Positions 35,253 through 44,523 are shown, numbered from the stretch's first letter. The stretch: 64,000 nt of DNA from Arthrobacter sp. UM1 (GCF_020483305.1 NZ_JACWAB010000002.1:124001-188000), one strand, 5' to 3'. Numbers and translations are program-made. Notes: generated by a model from the sequence alone, not told the origin.

Positions 35253-35867
35253 CTAAGAGGTGGGCTTCGAGGTCGGGGACGGCGCGCTCTGCCCCTCGAG
35301 GCGAGGGCTGGTCTTCGCGAGGGCCTCGGCGAGGAGGGTCTTGTCCTGCTCCGAGGCCTGCCCGCTGATGATATACGTGCTGCCCTCGCGCTGGGAGACC
35401 CAGGACTGGTCCCCGCCGCCGGCGGCGTAGACGTCCCAGACCGCTCCGCCCGCCTTCTTGGTCCCGACCTTGGGGCCCTTGGCCTGCTGGGCGATCCACG
35501 TCTCGTTGGCCTTGTTCGTCTGGACGAACTGCATGTACGTCTTCGAGGGGGTGATGTAGCCGACGTTCCACGTGGTGGGCTGCCCCTGGCCGCCGTGGTC
35601 CAGGTCCGCGTGGTTCGAGGGGTACTCGTGCGGCAGCACCGGCGCGGCGGGCCGGAAGCCGGCCGAGCTGCCGGCCTGGGCGGACACCGAGGCCACGTCC
35701 ACCCGGCGCTCGAACGAGTCCGCCTTCTTCTGCGGGACGAGCAGCAGCACGGGCAGGGCGAGGGCGAGGGTCACTCCGATGGCGATGAGCATGCCGACGA
35801 CGGTGGAGTTGGCCCTCTGAGCCTGCTTCTTGGTGAGGACCGGGGTGACGGGGTTCTGCTCATTCAC
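35253..35867 (-). CDS. DUF4245 family membrane-anchored protein
   Basis: This 204-aa protein of unknown function has a short cytosolic segment with TKKQAQRAN, one membrane helix (VVGMLIAIGVTLALALPVLLL) and an extracytoplasmic domain containing WNVGYITPSKTYMQF, TWIAQQAKG and VWDVYAAGG. A divergent neighbour, glpX, is typical for this family. GTG 35867 (VNEQNPVTP) is favoured over the upstream ATG at 35915, which would run into the glpX promoter region. Confidence 0.85.
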   Translation of the reverse strand: MNEQNPVTPVLTKKQAQRANSTVVGMLIAIGVTLALALPVLLLVPQKKADSFERRVDVASVSAQAGSSAGFRPAAPVLPHEYPSNHADLDHGGQGQPTTWNVGYITPSKTYMQFVQTNKANETWIAQQAKGPKVGTKKAGGAVWDVYAAGGGDQSWVSQREGSTYIISGQASEQDKTLLAEALAKTSPRLEGQSAPSPTSKPTS

Positions 35868-35920
35868 ACCGTCCAGTTTCTCACGCCGAGCACGGCTGAC
35901 GGGTGCGGGCGGCACCGGGC

Positions 35921-35926
35921 TAGGAT
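35921..35926 (+). promoter_or_regulatory. -10 box of glpX (TAGGAT)
   Basis: TAGGAT gives a predicted leader of about 40 nt containing GAAAGG 7 nt before the GTG, so this gene is translated in the classical way. Confidence 0.45.
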
Positions 35927-35972
35927 GGCAGGGAGTAGGCCTGACAACGACGTCTCACCGAAAGGCACGCCC

Positions 35973-36995
35973 GTGACGACCGATCACACCCAGCTCTCGC
36001 CCGCCCTCGCCGTCGGGGACACGGAGCCTGACCGCAACCTCGCCCTCGAGCTCGTCCGCGTGACCGAGGCCGCCGCCATCGCGGCCGGCCACTGGGTGGG
36101 CAACGGAGACAAGAACGCGGCGGACGGCGCCGCCGTGGACGCGATGCGCTCGCTGCTCTCCACCGTCAACCTCAACGGCGTCGTCGTCATCGGCGAGGGG
36201 GAGAAGGACGAGGCCCCGATGCTCTACAACGGAGAGAAGGTGGGCACGGGCCACGGCGCCGAGGTGGACGTGGCGGTGGACCCCGTGGACGGCACGCGAC
36301 TCACGGCCCTCGGCTACAACAACGCCCTCTCGGTCCTCGCCGTCGCCGAGCGCGGCACGATGTTCGACCCGTCCGCGGTCTTCTACATGGAGAAGCTCGT
36401 GACCGGTCCGGCGGCAGCGGACATGGTGGACCTCCGCCTGCCGGTCAAGCAGAACCTGCACCTCATCGCCAAGGCCGAGGGCAAGAAGATCAGCCAGGTC
36501 ACCGTGGCCGTCCTCGAGCGGGACCGCCATACGGACCTCGTCAAGGAGATCCGCGCGGCGGGCGCCCGCACCCGCTTCCTGCTCGACGGCGACGTCGCCG
36601 GCGCCATCGCCGCGGCCCGCCCGGGGACCAACGTGGACGCCCTCATGGGCATCGGCGGCACGCCCGAGGGCATCGTGGCGGCCTGCGCCATCCGGGCGCT
36701 CGGCGGCGTGATCCAGGGCCGCCTCTGGCCGAAGGACGACGAGGAGAAGCAGAAGGCCCTCGACGCCGGGCACGACCTCAGCCGCGTCCTCTCCACGAAC
36801 GACCTGGTCACGAGCGACAACTGCTTCTTCGTCGCCTCCGGCGTCACGGACGGCGACCTCCTCCGCGGAGTCCGCTACACGAAGGACCGCGTCCTCACGC
36901 AGTCGGTGGTCATGCGCTCCAAGTCCGGCACGATCCGCTGGGTGGACGGCGAGCACCGGAACCACAAGTGGGAGTCCTACGCGCGCCTCAGCTGA
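35973..36995 (+). CDS. glpX: Class II fructose-1,6-bisphosphatase
   Basis: This 340-aa enzyme performs the gluconeogenic step from fructose-1,6-bisphosphate to fructose-6-phosphate. Metal-site motifs are VVIGEGEKDEAPML, VDVAVDPVDGTRLTALGYNN and GGTPEGIVAACA. Start GTG gives VTTDHTQLSPALAVGD. It is the only type of FBPase in many actinobacteria, hence important for growth on TCA intermediates. Its last codons form one arm of a terminator. Confidence 0.95.
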   Translation: MTTDHTQLSPALAVGDTEPDRNLALELVRVTEAAAIAAGHWVGNGDKNAADGAAVDAMRSLLSTVNLNGVVVIGEGEKDEAPMLYNGEKVGTGHGAEVDVAVDPVDGTRLTALGYNNALSVLAVAERGTMFDPSAVFYMEKLVTGPAAADMVDLRLPVKQNLHLIAKAEGKKISQVTVAVLERDRHTDLVKEIRAAGARTRFLLDGDVAGAIAAARPGTNVDALMGIGGTPEGIVAACAIRALGGVIQGRLWPKDDEEKQKALDAGHDLSRVLSTNDLVTSDNCFFVASGVTDGDLLRGVRYTKDRVLTQSVVMRSKSGTIRWVDGEHRNHKWESYARLS

Positions 36996-37018
36996 CGTCC
37001 GTCAGAGCTGAGGCGCGC
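36981..37018. terminator. Terminator hairpin overlapping the glpX stop codon
   Basis: Thirteen bases at 36981-36993 (GCGCGCCTCAGCT) pair perfectly with 37006-37018; the loop also contains CTGAC/GTCAG pairing. The left arm encodes the final residues of GlpX, so coding and termination signals coincide. It may also serve the convergent gene at 37081. Confidence 0.75.
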
Positions 37019-37080
37019 CCGGGCCGGCGCCCGTCTCGCTGGCAACCGGCTCGCCGGCGCCCGCCGGGCTGGCGCGGGCG

Positions 37081-38097
37081 TCAGCGGCGGGCCCTCAGGT
37101 CCTTCGCCGCTGAGAGGCCCTTCTGTGCGGCGCCCCGGGCCACCGGGAGCGCCTTGCGCAGGAGCGGCAGCACGGTGCTCCGGGCACCCCGCACGGCCCG
37201 GTAGGCCGTGTAGCGGCGGTCCACGGCGAGGTCCCAGGTGCCGGGGTAGTGCACCTCGGACCCGCCGAAGGACCGCTTGAAGCGCGTGAATCCGGCCCAG
37301 GCGTGGTCCGGGGAGTCCGTGGGCGCGATGCCCCACAGGTCCACCGCCTTCTGGCCGCGGGCCCGGGCGTCCTTGACGAGCTCGACGACGAGCGCCACGC
37401 CCGGCGAGAGCTTCCGGTGCTCGTCCGAGGCCGCCGCATGGGCGTACACGCGGGTCTCCGGCGTGTCGTACGTGAGCGCCGCCGCGATCACCTCGCCCTC
37501 GAGCTCCGCGAGATACAGCGTGGCCGCGTCCCGGGGCATGAGGGTCTGCGCCGCTGTCGTGAGGTAGCCGTGCGTGTGCGCGGTGAACTCGCCGCGCGCC
37601 GCCGTCTTCTCGAGCAGCCGGGTCAGGTGCGCGATGTCCTCGGGGTCCCGGCTGGTCCGCACGGAGACGCCCTTCTTGTGGATGTTGCGCGCGATGTTCC
37701 GGTTGGAGGAGCGCATGTCCGCGAGGACCGCCTTCTCCTCGCGGGTGACGTCGATGACGAGCGTGTCCTTCGGCTGCACGTCGTGCGGAGCCCGCACGAG
37801 GCCGAGCTCTCCCAGAACCCCGGACGGCACGCGTCCGAGCGGCGTGGAGACGGGCTCCACGCGGACGTAGCTGAGCCCCCGCGACCGGGCCTCGGCGGCA
37901 AGCGCCTCAATCGCCCGGCCGAGGGCCTCCGCGTCCTCGGCGCTCGGGCCGTACGGCGCGTAGAGCGAGTTCCCGAGCGGGCTCGTCTCCACAATGGCGA
38001 CGGCGCGGTACCCCTCGCCGCTCAGCTCGACGACGTCTTTGCCGAGCGCCCTCTGGAACTCGGCCCACGGCTCGGACTGAAGGATGGACTCTCGCAT
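37081..38097 (-). CDS. FemAB/FemX-like peptidyltransferase
   Basis: This 338-aa protein of the Fem/MurM fold adds amino acids from aminoacyl-tRNA to the peptidoglycan stem or interpeptide bridge. Two GNAT-like halves are visible; markers are QSEPWAEFQRALGKDV, SSNRNIARNIHKKGV, YLAELEGEVIAAALTY, VDLWGIAP and GFTRFKRSFGGSEV near the C-terminus. Micrococcaceae have diverse interpeptide bridges, which suits such a gene. ATG with AGGAGA upstream, 40 bp after manA. Which residue it adds is unknown. Confidence 0.87.
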   Translation of the reverse strand: MRESILQSEPWAEFQRALGKDVVELSGEGYRAVAIVETSPLGNSLYAPYGPSAEDAEALGRAIEALAAEARSRGLSYVRVEPVSTPLGRVPSGVLGELGLVRAPHDVQPKDTLVIDVTREEKAVLADMRSSNRNIARNIHKKGVSVRTSRDPEDIAHLTRLLEKTAARGEFTAHTHGYLTTAAQTLMPRDAATLYLAELEGEVIAAALTYDTPETRVYAHAAASDEHRKLSPGVALVVELVKDARARGQKAVDLWGIAPTDSPDHAWAGFTRFKRSFGGSEVHYPGTWDLAVDRRYTAYRAVRGARSTVLPLLRKALPVARGAAQKGLSAAKDLRARR

Positions 38098-38137
38098 GGC
38101 TCTCCTGGCTTGCGGACGGGGAAGGCGACCGGGGCGG

Positions 38138-39385
38138 TCAGGGCCGGTCCCGCGCCGCGGCGCGGGCGCCGGTCACCACGAAGACCACGCTACCCGCCGT
38201 CGCGGCGATCGCGGGAGCACTCTCCGAGGCCTCGAGGAACGCGCTCTGCCCGCGGGAGAGCCGGGCCCCGGCGACGGTCGCGCTGCCCTCGGTCACGATG
38301 ACGACGGCGGCGCCCTCCGTGCGCGCGGGGGCCGAGCCGTCCACGGCGAACGCGATCCGCTCCACGGAGAACTCGTCGAAGGGAGGAAGGAAGAGCTCGC
38401 GCGTTCCGGCGGCGAACTCCTCCGCCTCCGGCACGCATCGGGGGACGGGCAGGGGCTCGAACCGCACGGTCGTCGAGAGCTCGTCGAGGTCAACGTGCTT
38501 CGGCGTGAGCCCGCCGCGGAGCACGTTGTCGCTGGCGGCCATGACCTCGACGCCGAACCCCTTGAGGTAGGCGTGGAGGTTGCCCGCCGGCAGGTACAGG
38601 GCCTCGCCGGGCTCGAGCGTCACCCGGTTGGCGAGGAGGGCCACGAGCGCCCCGGGGTCTCCCGGGTACTCCTCGGCGAGGAGGAGGAAGGTCGCGGCCT
38701 CGTCCCGCCAGGCGGCGACGGGACCCTCCCCGAGCTCGGCGCGGGAGAGCGCCGCGGCGACGTCTCCGACGGCCTCGGACGAGTCATTCCCCGTCAGGGC
38801 CCGGGTGAAGGCGGCGCGGAGGGCGGCCCCGGCGTCGTCGTTCCCCAGATCCCGCTCGAGGTCCGCGAGCACGCGCGCGCCGGCCGAGCCCTCTGGCAGG
38901 ACGCCCCGGACCGCGGAGAGGAGGCGGGCCGTCTCCGCGGGGTCCCGGAAGCCCGAGAGAGCCTCGAACCTCGTGAGGGCCACGACCATCTCCGGCTTGT
39001 GGTTGCGGTCCTTGTAGTTCCGGTGTGGGGCGTCGAGGGGGACGCCGGCAGCCTCTTCGGCGCTGAACCCGGCCTCGGCCTGTTCGATGCTCGGGTGCAC
39101 CTGGAGCGAGAGCGGGTGGTCCGCCGCGAGGAGCTTGGCCAGGAAGGGAAGGGCTCCGAATCGCTGAGCCGTCGGCGCGCCCAGGACGCGCTCCGGATCG
39201 CGGGCGATGAGCTCGTCGAGGGGGATGCGCTCGCCCTCGTGCTCGACGACGGACGGCGCCGCCGGGTGGGCGCCGATCCACATCTCCGCCTGCGGGCGCC
39301 CGTCCGGCTCGGTCCCGGTGAGCTCCGGGATGGCCGTCGGCGAGCCCCACGCGTAGTCGCGGACGGAGTTGTGCAAGAGCTTCAC
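38138..39385 (-). CDS. manA: Mannose-6-phosphate isomerase, class I
   Basis: This 415-aa zinc enzyme interconverts fructose-6-phosphate and mannose-6-phosphate, the entry to GDP-mannose. Zinc ligands are visible in LSLQVHPS (Gln, His), NHKPEMV (Glu) and LPAGNLHAYLKG (His). Start GTG 39385 gives VKLLHNSVRDYAWGS with GAGGAGA 5 nt upstream; the frame stays open far upstream through the LCP gene but is not used. It lies in the same run as LCP and FemX-like genes, linking it to envelope building. Confidence 0.94.
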   Translation of the reverse strand: MKLLHNSVRDYAWGSPTAIPELTGTEPDGRPQAEMWIGAHPAAPSVVEHEGERIPLDELIARDPERVLGAPTAQRFGALPFLAKLLAADHPLSLQVHPSIEQAEAGFSAEEAAGVPLDAPHRNYKDRNHKPEMVVALTRFEALSGFRDPAETARLLSAVRGVLPEGSAGARVLADLERDLGNDDAGAALRAAFTRALTGNDSSEAVGDVAAALSRAELGEGPVAAWRDEAATFLLLAEEYPGDPGALVALLANRVTLEPGEALYLPAGNLHAYLKGFGVEVMAASDNVLRGGLTPKHVDLDELSTTVRFEPLPVPRCVPEAEEFAAGTRELFLPPFDEFSVERIAFAVDGSAPARTEGAAVVIVTEGSATVAGARLSRGQSAFLEASESAPAIAATAGSVVFVVTGARAAARDRP

Positions 39386-39414
39386 AGTGTTCTCCTCGGT
39401 CACAGTCGTCCTTG

Positions 39415-41208
39415 TCACGAGGCCGGGCTGCAGTTGCCGTTGTCGCTGGTGATCTGGCCGAGCGTCGAGTCGTCCTGCTTCTTCGCCAGCTCGGTCAGGT
39501 ACTCCGGCGTGATCTTCGTGCCGTCCGGAGCGGTGTCCTTCATGGGGACCCGGACCGTCTGGGGAACGGTCTGCGCGTTCGCCAGCGGGGCCGGCAGGAT
39601 CGCGGCCGGAGCCACGGCGGACGGGTGGCCGGAGGAGGCCTTCGAGCCCTCGTCCAGCACCTGCTGCACGCGCTGGTGGACCTGGTCGAAGTCCGGGTAG
39701 GTGGAGAACATCTGCGGGAAGTCCGGCTCGCCGATGGTCAGCTTGCGCTGCTCGTGGCCCCGGGAGCGCAGGCCGGCGTCGATGAAGTAGCCGATCTGGT
39801 TCCTGTCGATGTTGGACTCGGCCAGCTTGTTGCCCGCCTTGGCGATGGCGCCGAAGTGGGTGGCGAGCTTGAGCGGGGACAGCGAGGCGACCATCGAGGA
39901 CTGGACGCACTGCTGCCGCTTGATGCGGTTGTAGTCGCTCGTGAACTCGCGGGAGCGGGCGAACCACTCGGCGTGGTACCCGTCCAGCTTGAGCCGGCCC
40001 GGGGGCATCCACTCGCTCGGCGGGTAGTGCCGCACCGGGTCGCTGCCCGGGATCTCGCCGCTCGTCACCGGGACCCAGCCGCCGGAGTTGACGGAGACGC
40101 CGCCGAGGGCGTCCACCATGTCGCTGAAGCCGCCCATGTCGATGAGGAAGTAGCTGTTGACCTTGATGCCGAGCACGCCGCTCGCCGCGTCCATCATCGC
40201 GGACGCCCCCGGATCCGGGGAACCCGGGTACAGGTCCTTGTAGTTCTGGTTGACCTGCCCGTAGAGGGTGTTGATGATGCACTCGTCGCCGCAGCTGTAG
40301 CCGTTCGGGAAGACCTTCTTGAGCGGGGAGTCGTCCGGAATCCGGGCGTTCTGCAGGTTGCGGGGGATGCCGAAGGAGACGGTGTCGCCCGTCTTCGCGT
40401 CGATGCTGAGCACCGAGATGCTGTCCGGGCGGCGGCCCGTGCGGTCGCTGCCCGCGTCGCCGCCGAGCAGCAGGATGTTGTAGCGGCCGTTGACCGGCTG
40501 GACGTCGGTGCCCTTGGCGAACATCTCGGAGAAGGACTTCTGCGCCGTGTTGAGCGAGTAGGCGCCCGCGAAGAGCAGCCCCGAGGTGAAGACCATGAGC
40601 GTGAGGCAGGCGACGACGACGGTCAGCCCGCGCCCCATCCCGAGGTTGCCCGGGCGCGCCGCCCGGAGGGTGAGCAGGTAGAGAAGCGCCCACCCGATGC
40701 CGAGCACGACGAGCACTGTGCAGATGACCGGCGCCACCGCGGGCAGGAGAAGGAAGTTGACGACCGCCCCGCGGAAGGCGATGAGGCCGAGCAGGGTGAG
40801 GGCCAGGAGGATCCAGCAGCTGACGGTGACGAGCACCGCGAGCCGCCCGATCGGCTTGGGGCCCGCGCTCACCTGGGCGCGGCCCGGGATGAGCGTGGTG
40901 AGTCCCAGCAGGGTGAGGGCGCGGCGGAGAGTGCGCGGAGGCCGGCCCCCTCCGTCCCGCCCGCCGAATCCGGGCGCGGCCGCGTGAGAGGCGGACTCGG
41001 GCCGGTACCGCGGCGGCTCGGGCACGGGCCCGCCCGGGCCTGAGAGATGCGGTTCCGAGCGCGGCGGGGCCGAGGCGGACGGCGCGTCGTCGTCGAAGGC
41101 TCGGCGGCGGGCCGAGATCGGCTCCTCGCCCGGGGCGGGAGAGGAGCCCTCGCGGCGGTCGCCGAGGGAGCGGCGGGCGCTGACGCCCTCGTCGGGGGTC
41201 TCGTTCAT
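39415..41208 (-). CDS. LytR-CpsA-Psr (LCP) family wall-polymer transferase
   Basis: This 597-aa membrane protein attaches lipid-linked polymers such as teichoic acid, teichuronic acid or arabinogalactan-like glycans to peptidoglycan. About 95 disordered Pro/Ser/Arg-rich residues are followed by four membrane helices (about 105-230) and then the extracellular LCP domain: NILLLGGDAGSDRTGRRPDS and VSFGIPRNLQ with the catalytic Arg/Asp set, then EWFARSREFTSDYNRIKRQQ. Three or four N-terminal helices rather than one mark the larger actinobacterial subtype. The start at 41208 has no clear ribosome site. Confidence 0.9.
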   Translation of the reverse strand: MNETPDEGVSARRSLGDRREGSSPAPGEEPISARRRAFDDDAPSASAPPRSEPHLSGPGGPVPEPPRYRPESASHAAAPGFGGRDGGGRPPRTLRRALTLLGLTTLIPGRAQVSAGPKPIGRLAVLVTVSCWILLALTLLGLIAFRGAVVNFLLLPAVAPVICTVLVVLGIGWALLYLLTLRAARPGNLGMGRGLTVVVACLTLMVFTSGLLFAGAYSLNTAQKSFSEMFAKGTDVQPVNGRYNILLLGGDAGSDRTGRRPDSISVLSIDAKTGDTVSFGIPRNLQNARIPDDSPLKKVFPNGYSCGDECIINTLYGQVNQNYKDLYPGSPDPGASAMMDAASGVLGIKVNSYFLIDMGGFSDMVDALGGVSVNSGGWVPVTSGEIPGSDPVRHYPPSEWMPPGRLKLDGYHAEWFARSREFTSDYNRIKRQQCVQSSMVASLSPLKLATHFGAIAKAGNKLAESNIDRNQIGYFIDAGLRSRGHEQRKLTIGEPDFPQMFSTYPDFDQVHQRVQQVLDEGSKASSGHPSAVAPAAILPAPLANAQTVPQTVRVPMKDTAPDGTKITPEYLTELAKKQDDSTLGQITSDNGNCSPAS

Positions 41209-41281
41209 GCGGGAGGTGCTTCCGGTCGGAGACGGTCGTGCAGGTGCGGGGATCGGCGCGGGGAGCGCGGAGCGGGGCGGC

Positions 41282-41806
41282 TCAGGAGCCGGCGCCGCGG
41301 GTCTTGGCCTTGAGGGCCTCGCCCTTCTCGATGGCGGTCTGGCGGAGGGAGGCGGAGAAGTCCACGAGCTGCCCGCGGAGGCGCTCGGCCTGCTCGTCAG
41401 ACCCGGAGGCGAGCATGCGGGCGGCCAGCAGGCCCGCGTTGCGCGCGCCGCCGATGGACACCGTGGCCACGGGGACGCCCGCGGGCATCTGGACGATGGA
41501 GAGGAGCGAGTCCATCCCGTCCAGGGTCTTGAGGGGGACGGGAACGCCGATGACGGGCAGAGGGGTCATCGAGGCCACCATGCCCGGAAGGTGCGCGGCG
41601 CCGCCGGCGCCCGCGATGACCACCCGGATGCCGCGCGTGTGGGCGCTGCGGGCGAACTCGACCATGTCCTCCGGCATGCGGTGGGCCGAGACCACGGCCG
41701 CCTCGTACGGGATGCCGAACTCCTCGAGCGCGACGGCGGCCTGCTCCATGACGGACCAGTCCGAGTCCGATCCCATGATCACGCTGACAACGGGCTGCTC
41801 GCTCAT
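41282..41806 (-). CDS. purE: N5-carboxyaminoimidazole ribonucleotide mutase
   Basis: This 174-aa enzyme of purine synthesis moves the carboxyl group of N5-CAIR to C4. [14 protein letters not shown] binds substrate near the N-terminus, [11 protein letters not shown] carries the catalytic His, and [13 protein letters not shown] the phosphate loop. The ATG at 41806 has AGGACA upstream. It lies 44 bp after purK, its pathway partner. Confidence 0.96.
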   Translation of the reverse strand: MSEQPVVSVIMGSDSDWSVMEQAAVALEEFGIPYEAAVVSAHRMPEDMVEFARSAHTRGIRVVIAGAGGAAHLPGMVASMTPLPVIGVPVPLKTLDGMDSLLSIVQMPAGVPVATVSIGGARNAGLLAARMLASGSDEQAERLRGQLVDFSASLRQTAIEKGEALKAKTRGAGS

Positions 41807-41850
41807 GGCTGTCCTGTTCTCTCCTCGGGGTTCGGGGTGCGGCTGCGGTC

Positions 41851-43038
41851 TCACGCGGAGGGCCCGTCCGGGGACCCGTGGGCGAGGATGTCCGCCGTCT
41901 CGCGCGCGATGCGGCGCAGCTCCTCGACCTCGTCGGGGCCGCCGAGGGCGTTGACGTGGCCGATCTTGCGGCCCGGGCGGACCGACTTCCCGTAATGATG
42001 CACCTTGACCTTGGGCGCATGCTGGAGCGCCGCCGCGAGCTGGCTGTACGTGTCCTCCACGGCGCCGCCCAGGTAGTTCTTCATGACGGCGGCGCCGACG
42101 ATCCGCTCGGGCGAGCCGAGCGGGAGGTCCGCCACGGCGCGGACGTGCTGCTCGAACTGGCCCGTGCGCGCCCCGTCCATGCTCCAGTGGCCCGTGTTGT
42201 GCGGGCGCATCGCGAGCTCGTTGATGACGAATCCCTCGCCGCGCCCGGGCGTCTCGAAGAGCTCCACGGCGAGGACTCCCGTCACGCCGAGGCTCTCGGC
42301 CAGGGTCATGGCGGCCTCCTGCGCCCGGCGGGCCGTCTCGGGATCGAGGCCCTGGGCGGGGACGATCACCTCGTCGCACACCCCGTCCACCTGGATCGTG
42401 TGGGCCACGTCCCACGCCTGCGTCTCGCCGCTCGGGCGGCGCGCCACGAGGGCGGAGAGCTCCCGGGCGAAGTCCACGCCCTCCTCGACGAGCAGCTCCG
42501 GGAAGGAGCCGAACCATGCGGCGGCGCCCTCGGCGTCCTCCGGCGTGCGGACGAAGAGCACGCCCTTGCCGTCGTATCCGCCCCGGGGGGTCTTCACGAC
42601 GGCGGGCCAGCCGTGCTCCTCGCCGAAGGCCCGGATCTCCTCGACGGAGCGGACGGCGGCCCACGCGGGGTTGGGGAGGCCGAGCTCCTCGGCCTTGCGG
42701 CGCATCTCGAGCTTGTCCTGCGCGTAGAGCAGTGCGGAGGGCGGCGGCTGGACGGAGACGCCCTCGGCCTGGAGGGCGCGCAGGTGCTCGGACGGCACGT
42801 GCTCGTGGTCGAAGGTCACCACGTCCACCCGGGCCGCGAACCGCCTCAGCGTGTCGAGGTCCGTGTAGTCGCCCACATCCGCGAAGGCGGAGGCGTGCGC
42901 CGCGGAGGTCTCGGGGGACTCCGCGAGAATGTGCAGCTCGAGGCCCAGCTCCTGCGCCGGGCCCGCCATCATGCGGGCGAGCTGGCCGCCGCCGACGACG
43001 CCCACCCGAGGTGCTCGGTTCTTCTTTTCAGCGCTCAC
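41851..43038 (-). CDS. purK: N5-carboxyaminoimidazole ribonucleotide synthase
   Basis: This 395-aa ATP-grasp enzyme carboxylates AIR with bicarbonate. [13 protein letters not shown] opens the N-domain, [11 protein letters not shown] follows, [14 protein letters not shown] is the ATP-grasp loop, and [17 protein letters not shown] binds metal and substrate. The GTG at 43038 has a -10 box 6 nt upstream. With purE it forms the bicarbonate-dependent two-step route of bacteria. Confidence 0.96.
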   Translation of the reverse strand: MSAEKKNRAPRVGVVGGGQLARMMAGPAQELGLELHILAESPETSAAHASAFADVGDYTDLDTLRRFAARVDVVTFDHEHVPSEHLRALQAEGVSVQPPPSALLYAQDKLEMRRKAEELGLPNPAWAAVRSVEEIRAFGEEHGWPAVVKTPRGGYDGKGVLFVRTPEDAEGAAAWFGSFPELLVEEGVDFARELSALVARRPSGETQAWDVAHTIQVDGVCDEVIVPAQGLDPETARRAQEAAMTLAESLGVTGVLAVELFETPGRGEGFVINELAMRPHNTGHWSMDGARTGQFEQHVRAVADLPLGSPERIVGAAVMKNYLGGAVEDTYSQLAAALQHAPKVKVHHYGKSVRPGRKIGHVNALGGPDEVEELRRIARETADILAHGSPDGPSA

Positions 43039-43044
43039 CCAGAC

Positions 43045-43050
43045 AGCCTA
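43045..43050 (-). promoter_or_regulatory. -10 box of purK (TAGGCT)
   Basis: On the minus strand TAGGCT lies 6 nt before the GTG (43038), predicting a leaderless purKE transcript. Confidence 0.45.
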
Positions 43051-43074
43051 TCGGGGAAGGAGGGGGCGAGCCGA

Positions 43075-43080
43075 TAGACT
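43075..43080 (+). promoter_or_regulatory. -10 box of the GtrA-family gene (TAGACT)
   Basis: TAGACT gives a leader of about 60 nt and diverges from the purK promoter only 25 bp away. Confidence 0.35.
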
Positions 43081-43145
43081 CGAGGGTCCGACGGTCGGCG
43101 GGCACCCCCGCAGCACGGCCTCACGATCAACCGAGAGACCTCCGC

Positions 43146-43661
43146 GTGAACACACTCTTCGAGAAGCTCCGGTCCCTCGTCGCCCTCATGTGGCGCGAGG
43201 TGGCCAAGTTCGGCGTGGTCGGAGGCGTCGCGTTCGTCATCGACGTCGGACTCACCTTCGTCCTCGTCCACACGATCATGGACGGCTCGGACGCGTGGGC
43301 TCGCGTCGTCGGCGCCTCGGTGGCCACGGTCTTCGCCTGGGTGGCCAACCGCCTCTGGACCTTCCGGCACCGCCGTGCCGAGAACAAGTGGTCCGAGTTC
43401 GTGAAGTTCCTCGTCATCAACCTCTTCGGCATGGGCATCGCCGCAGGCTTCACGTGGGTGGCCAAGTACGGCTTCCACGTGGGCAACAAGAACGTGCTGT
43501 GGATGTGGGGCAACGTGGGCATCATCGTGGCCACGGTGGTGCGCTTCTTCGCCTACCGCTTCTGGGTCTTCAACAAGGAGCTGGACGCGGAGCCGGGCTT
43601 CGACCACGACCACGAGATCTTCGAGCCCGAGCCCGCCTCCCACAGCACTCCGGTCCGCTAG
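43146..43661 (+). CDS. GtrA-family membrane protein
   Basis: This 171-aa protein has four membrane helices and the GtrA pattern: KFGVVGGVAFVIDVGLTFVL, ANRLWTFRHRR after helix 2 and RFFAYRFWVF after helix 4. Family members help move lipid-linked sugars across the membrane or modify wall polysaccharide. The C-terminal tail is acidic (DHDHEIFEPEP). GTG start. Its stop overlaps the convergent gene in CTAG. Confidence 0.88.
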   Translation: MNTLFEKLRSLVALMWREVAKFGVVGGVAFVIDVGLTFVLVHTIMDGSDAWARVVGASVATVFAWVANRLWTFRHRRAENKWSEFVKFLVINLFGMGIAAGFTWVAKYGFHVGNKNVLWMWGNVGIIVATVVRFFAYRFWVFNKELDAEPGFDHDHEIFEPEPASHSTPVR

Positions 43662-44434
43662 GCGGGCGCTCCGAGCTCCCGCACCTCGCCCTGGTGGGCC
43701 CCGGCGATCCTCTCCAGGTCCGCGGCGGGGTCAGAGACGAGCACCGCGGGCGTGCCTCCCGCGAGTCCCGCGAGCAGCCCGGTCAGGTGCCCGAGCGGCA
43801 TCTGCTCTGCGGTCTCCACCGCCGGAACCCGGACGACGACGGCGCGGCCGTCCCCGGCCCACATCCCCGCTTCCGGCAGGGGCTCGCCGTTCACGGGCTC
43901 TGACGGGTTGAACCAGTCGCCGAAGCCGGGCAGCGCCGCCCCGAGGTCCACCGCGGTGGCGGGGACGCCGCCGGAGGGGAAGACCTCCTCCAGGCTCTCG
44001 CCGCCGGGGCCGTCGTAGGCGCGGGCCAGGTCGGAGACGGGGAGCGCGAGCGTCCAGGCGAACCGGTCCCCTCGCTCGGCGTGGGCGCGCAGCGCGTCAG
44101 GGGTTTCCGAGAGGAGGTGGACGCTCCCGTCCGCGGACTCGGAGCCCAGCGGGAGCCCGGCGGCCCAGGCCCCGAGCACGAAGGCCGGCCCTCTCCAGCC
44201 CCACAGGACGCGGGCCTCGAGGACATCCTCCGGGGCGGGCTCGAGCTCCTCGACCACGAGGTTCGCGGCCTTCTCCGCCCAGTTGGCGAGGACGGTGCCG
44301 GAGAGCTCCACCCGGCGGCCGCCAGACCGGTAGACGGTGAGCGCCGGGCGGGGCCCGAACGCCTCGGCGACGGCGGCTGCGGCCCGGTCTGTGGTGACGC
44401 TGCGGGGCGTGCGGGGTGCGGCGGCGAGCTCCAT
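43658..44434 (-). CDS. TIGR03089 family protein
   Basis: This 258-aa actinobacterial protein resembles the N-terminal part of AMP-binding acyl/aryl-CoA ligases but lacks the TSGTTGxPKG loop and the C-terminal lid, so it is unlikely to be an active ligase. It has RRVELSGTVLANWAEKAANLV, the start of an adenylate-forming fold, and a Gly/Ala-rich C-terminus (GLLAGLAGGTPAVLVSD). ATG with GGAGGAGAC upstream. Function unknown. Confidence 0.8.
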   Translation of the reverse strand: MELAAAPRTPRSVTTDRAAAAVAEAFGPRPALTVYRSGGRRVELSGTVLANWAEKAANLVVEELEPAPEDVLEARVLWGWRGPAFVLGAWAAGLPLGSESADGSVHLLSETPDALRAHAERGDRFAWTLALPVSDLARAYDGPGGESLEEVFPSGGVPATAVDLGAALPGFGDWFNPSEPVNGEPLPEAGMWAGDGRAVVVRVPAVETAEQMPLGHLTGLLAGLAGGTPAVLVSDPAADLERIAGAHQGEVRELGAPA

Positions 44435-44493
44435 GTCTCCTCCACGGTGGATCGGGGTTGAGTTCAGCGCTTAATTTACCGTCGCCGCCAGCT

Positions 44494-44523
44494 TGACGAA
44501 GCCGGACTTACACGCGTGTAATT
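44494..44523 (+). promoter_or_regulatory. whiB2-type promoter with an embedded palindromic operator
   Basis: TTGACG (44494-44499), 18-nt spacer, TGTAAT (44518-44523). The perfect 14-bp palindrome TTACACGCGTGTAA (44509-44522) fills the end of the spacer and overlaps the -10 box, and GACAC (the core of the Streptomyces WhiA site) follows at 44525-44530. The rest of the 329-bp gap (to 44763) is a long leader of about 230 nt with no gene that I can support. Confidence 0.6.

Noticed and set aside
38138-40693. Apparent 851-aa protein containing ManA at its C-terminus, suggesting a second fusion
   Set aside because: The extra N-terminal part runs through the LCP gene in another frame of the same strand and has no domain; ManA has its own GTG and ribosome site at 39385.
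43658-44434. TIGR03089 gene as a truncated acyl-CoA ligase pseudogene
   Set aside because: The frame is intact with a good ribosome site and matches a short actinobacterial family of this length.
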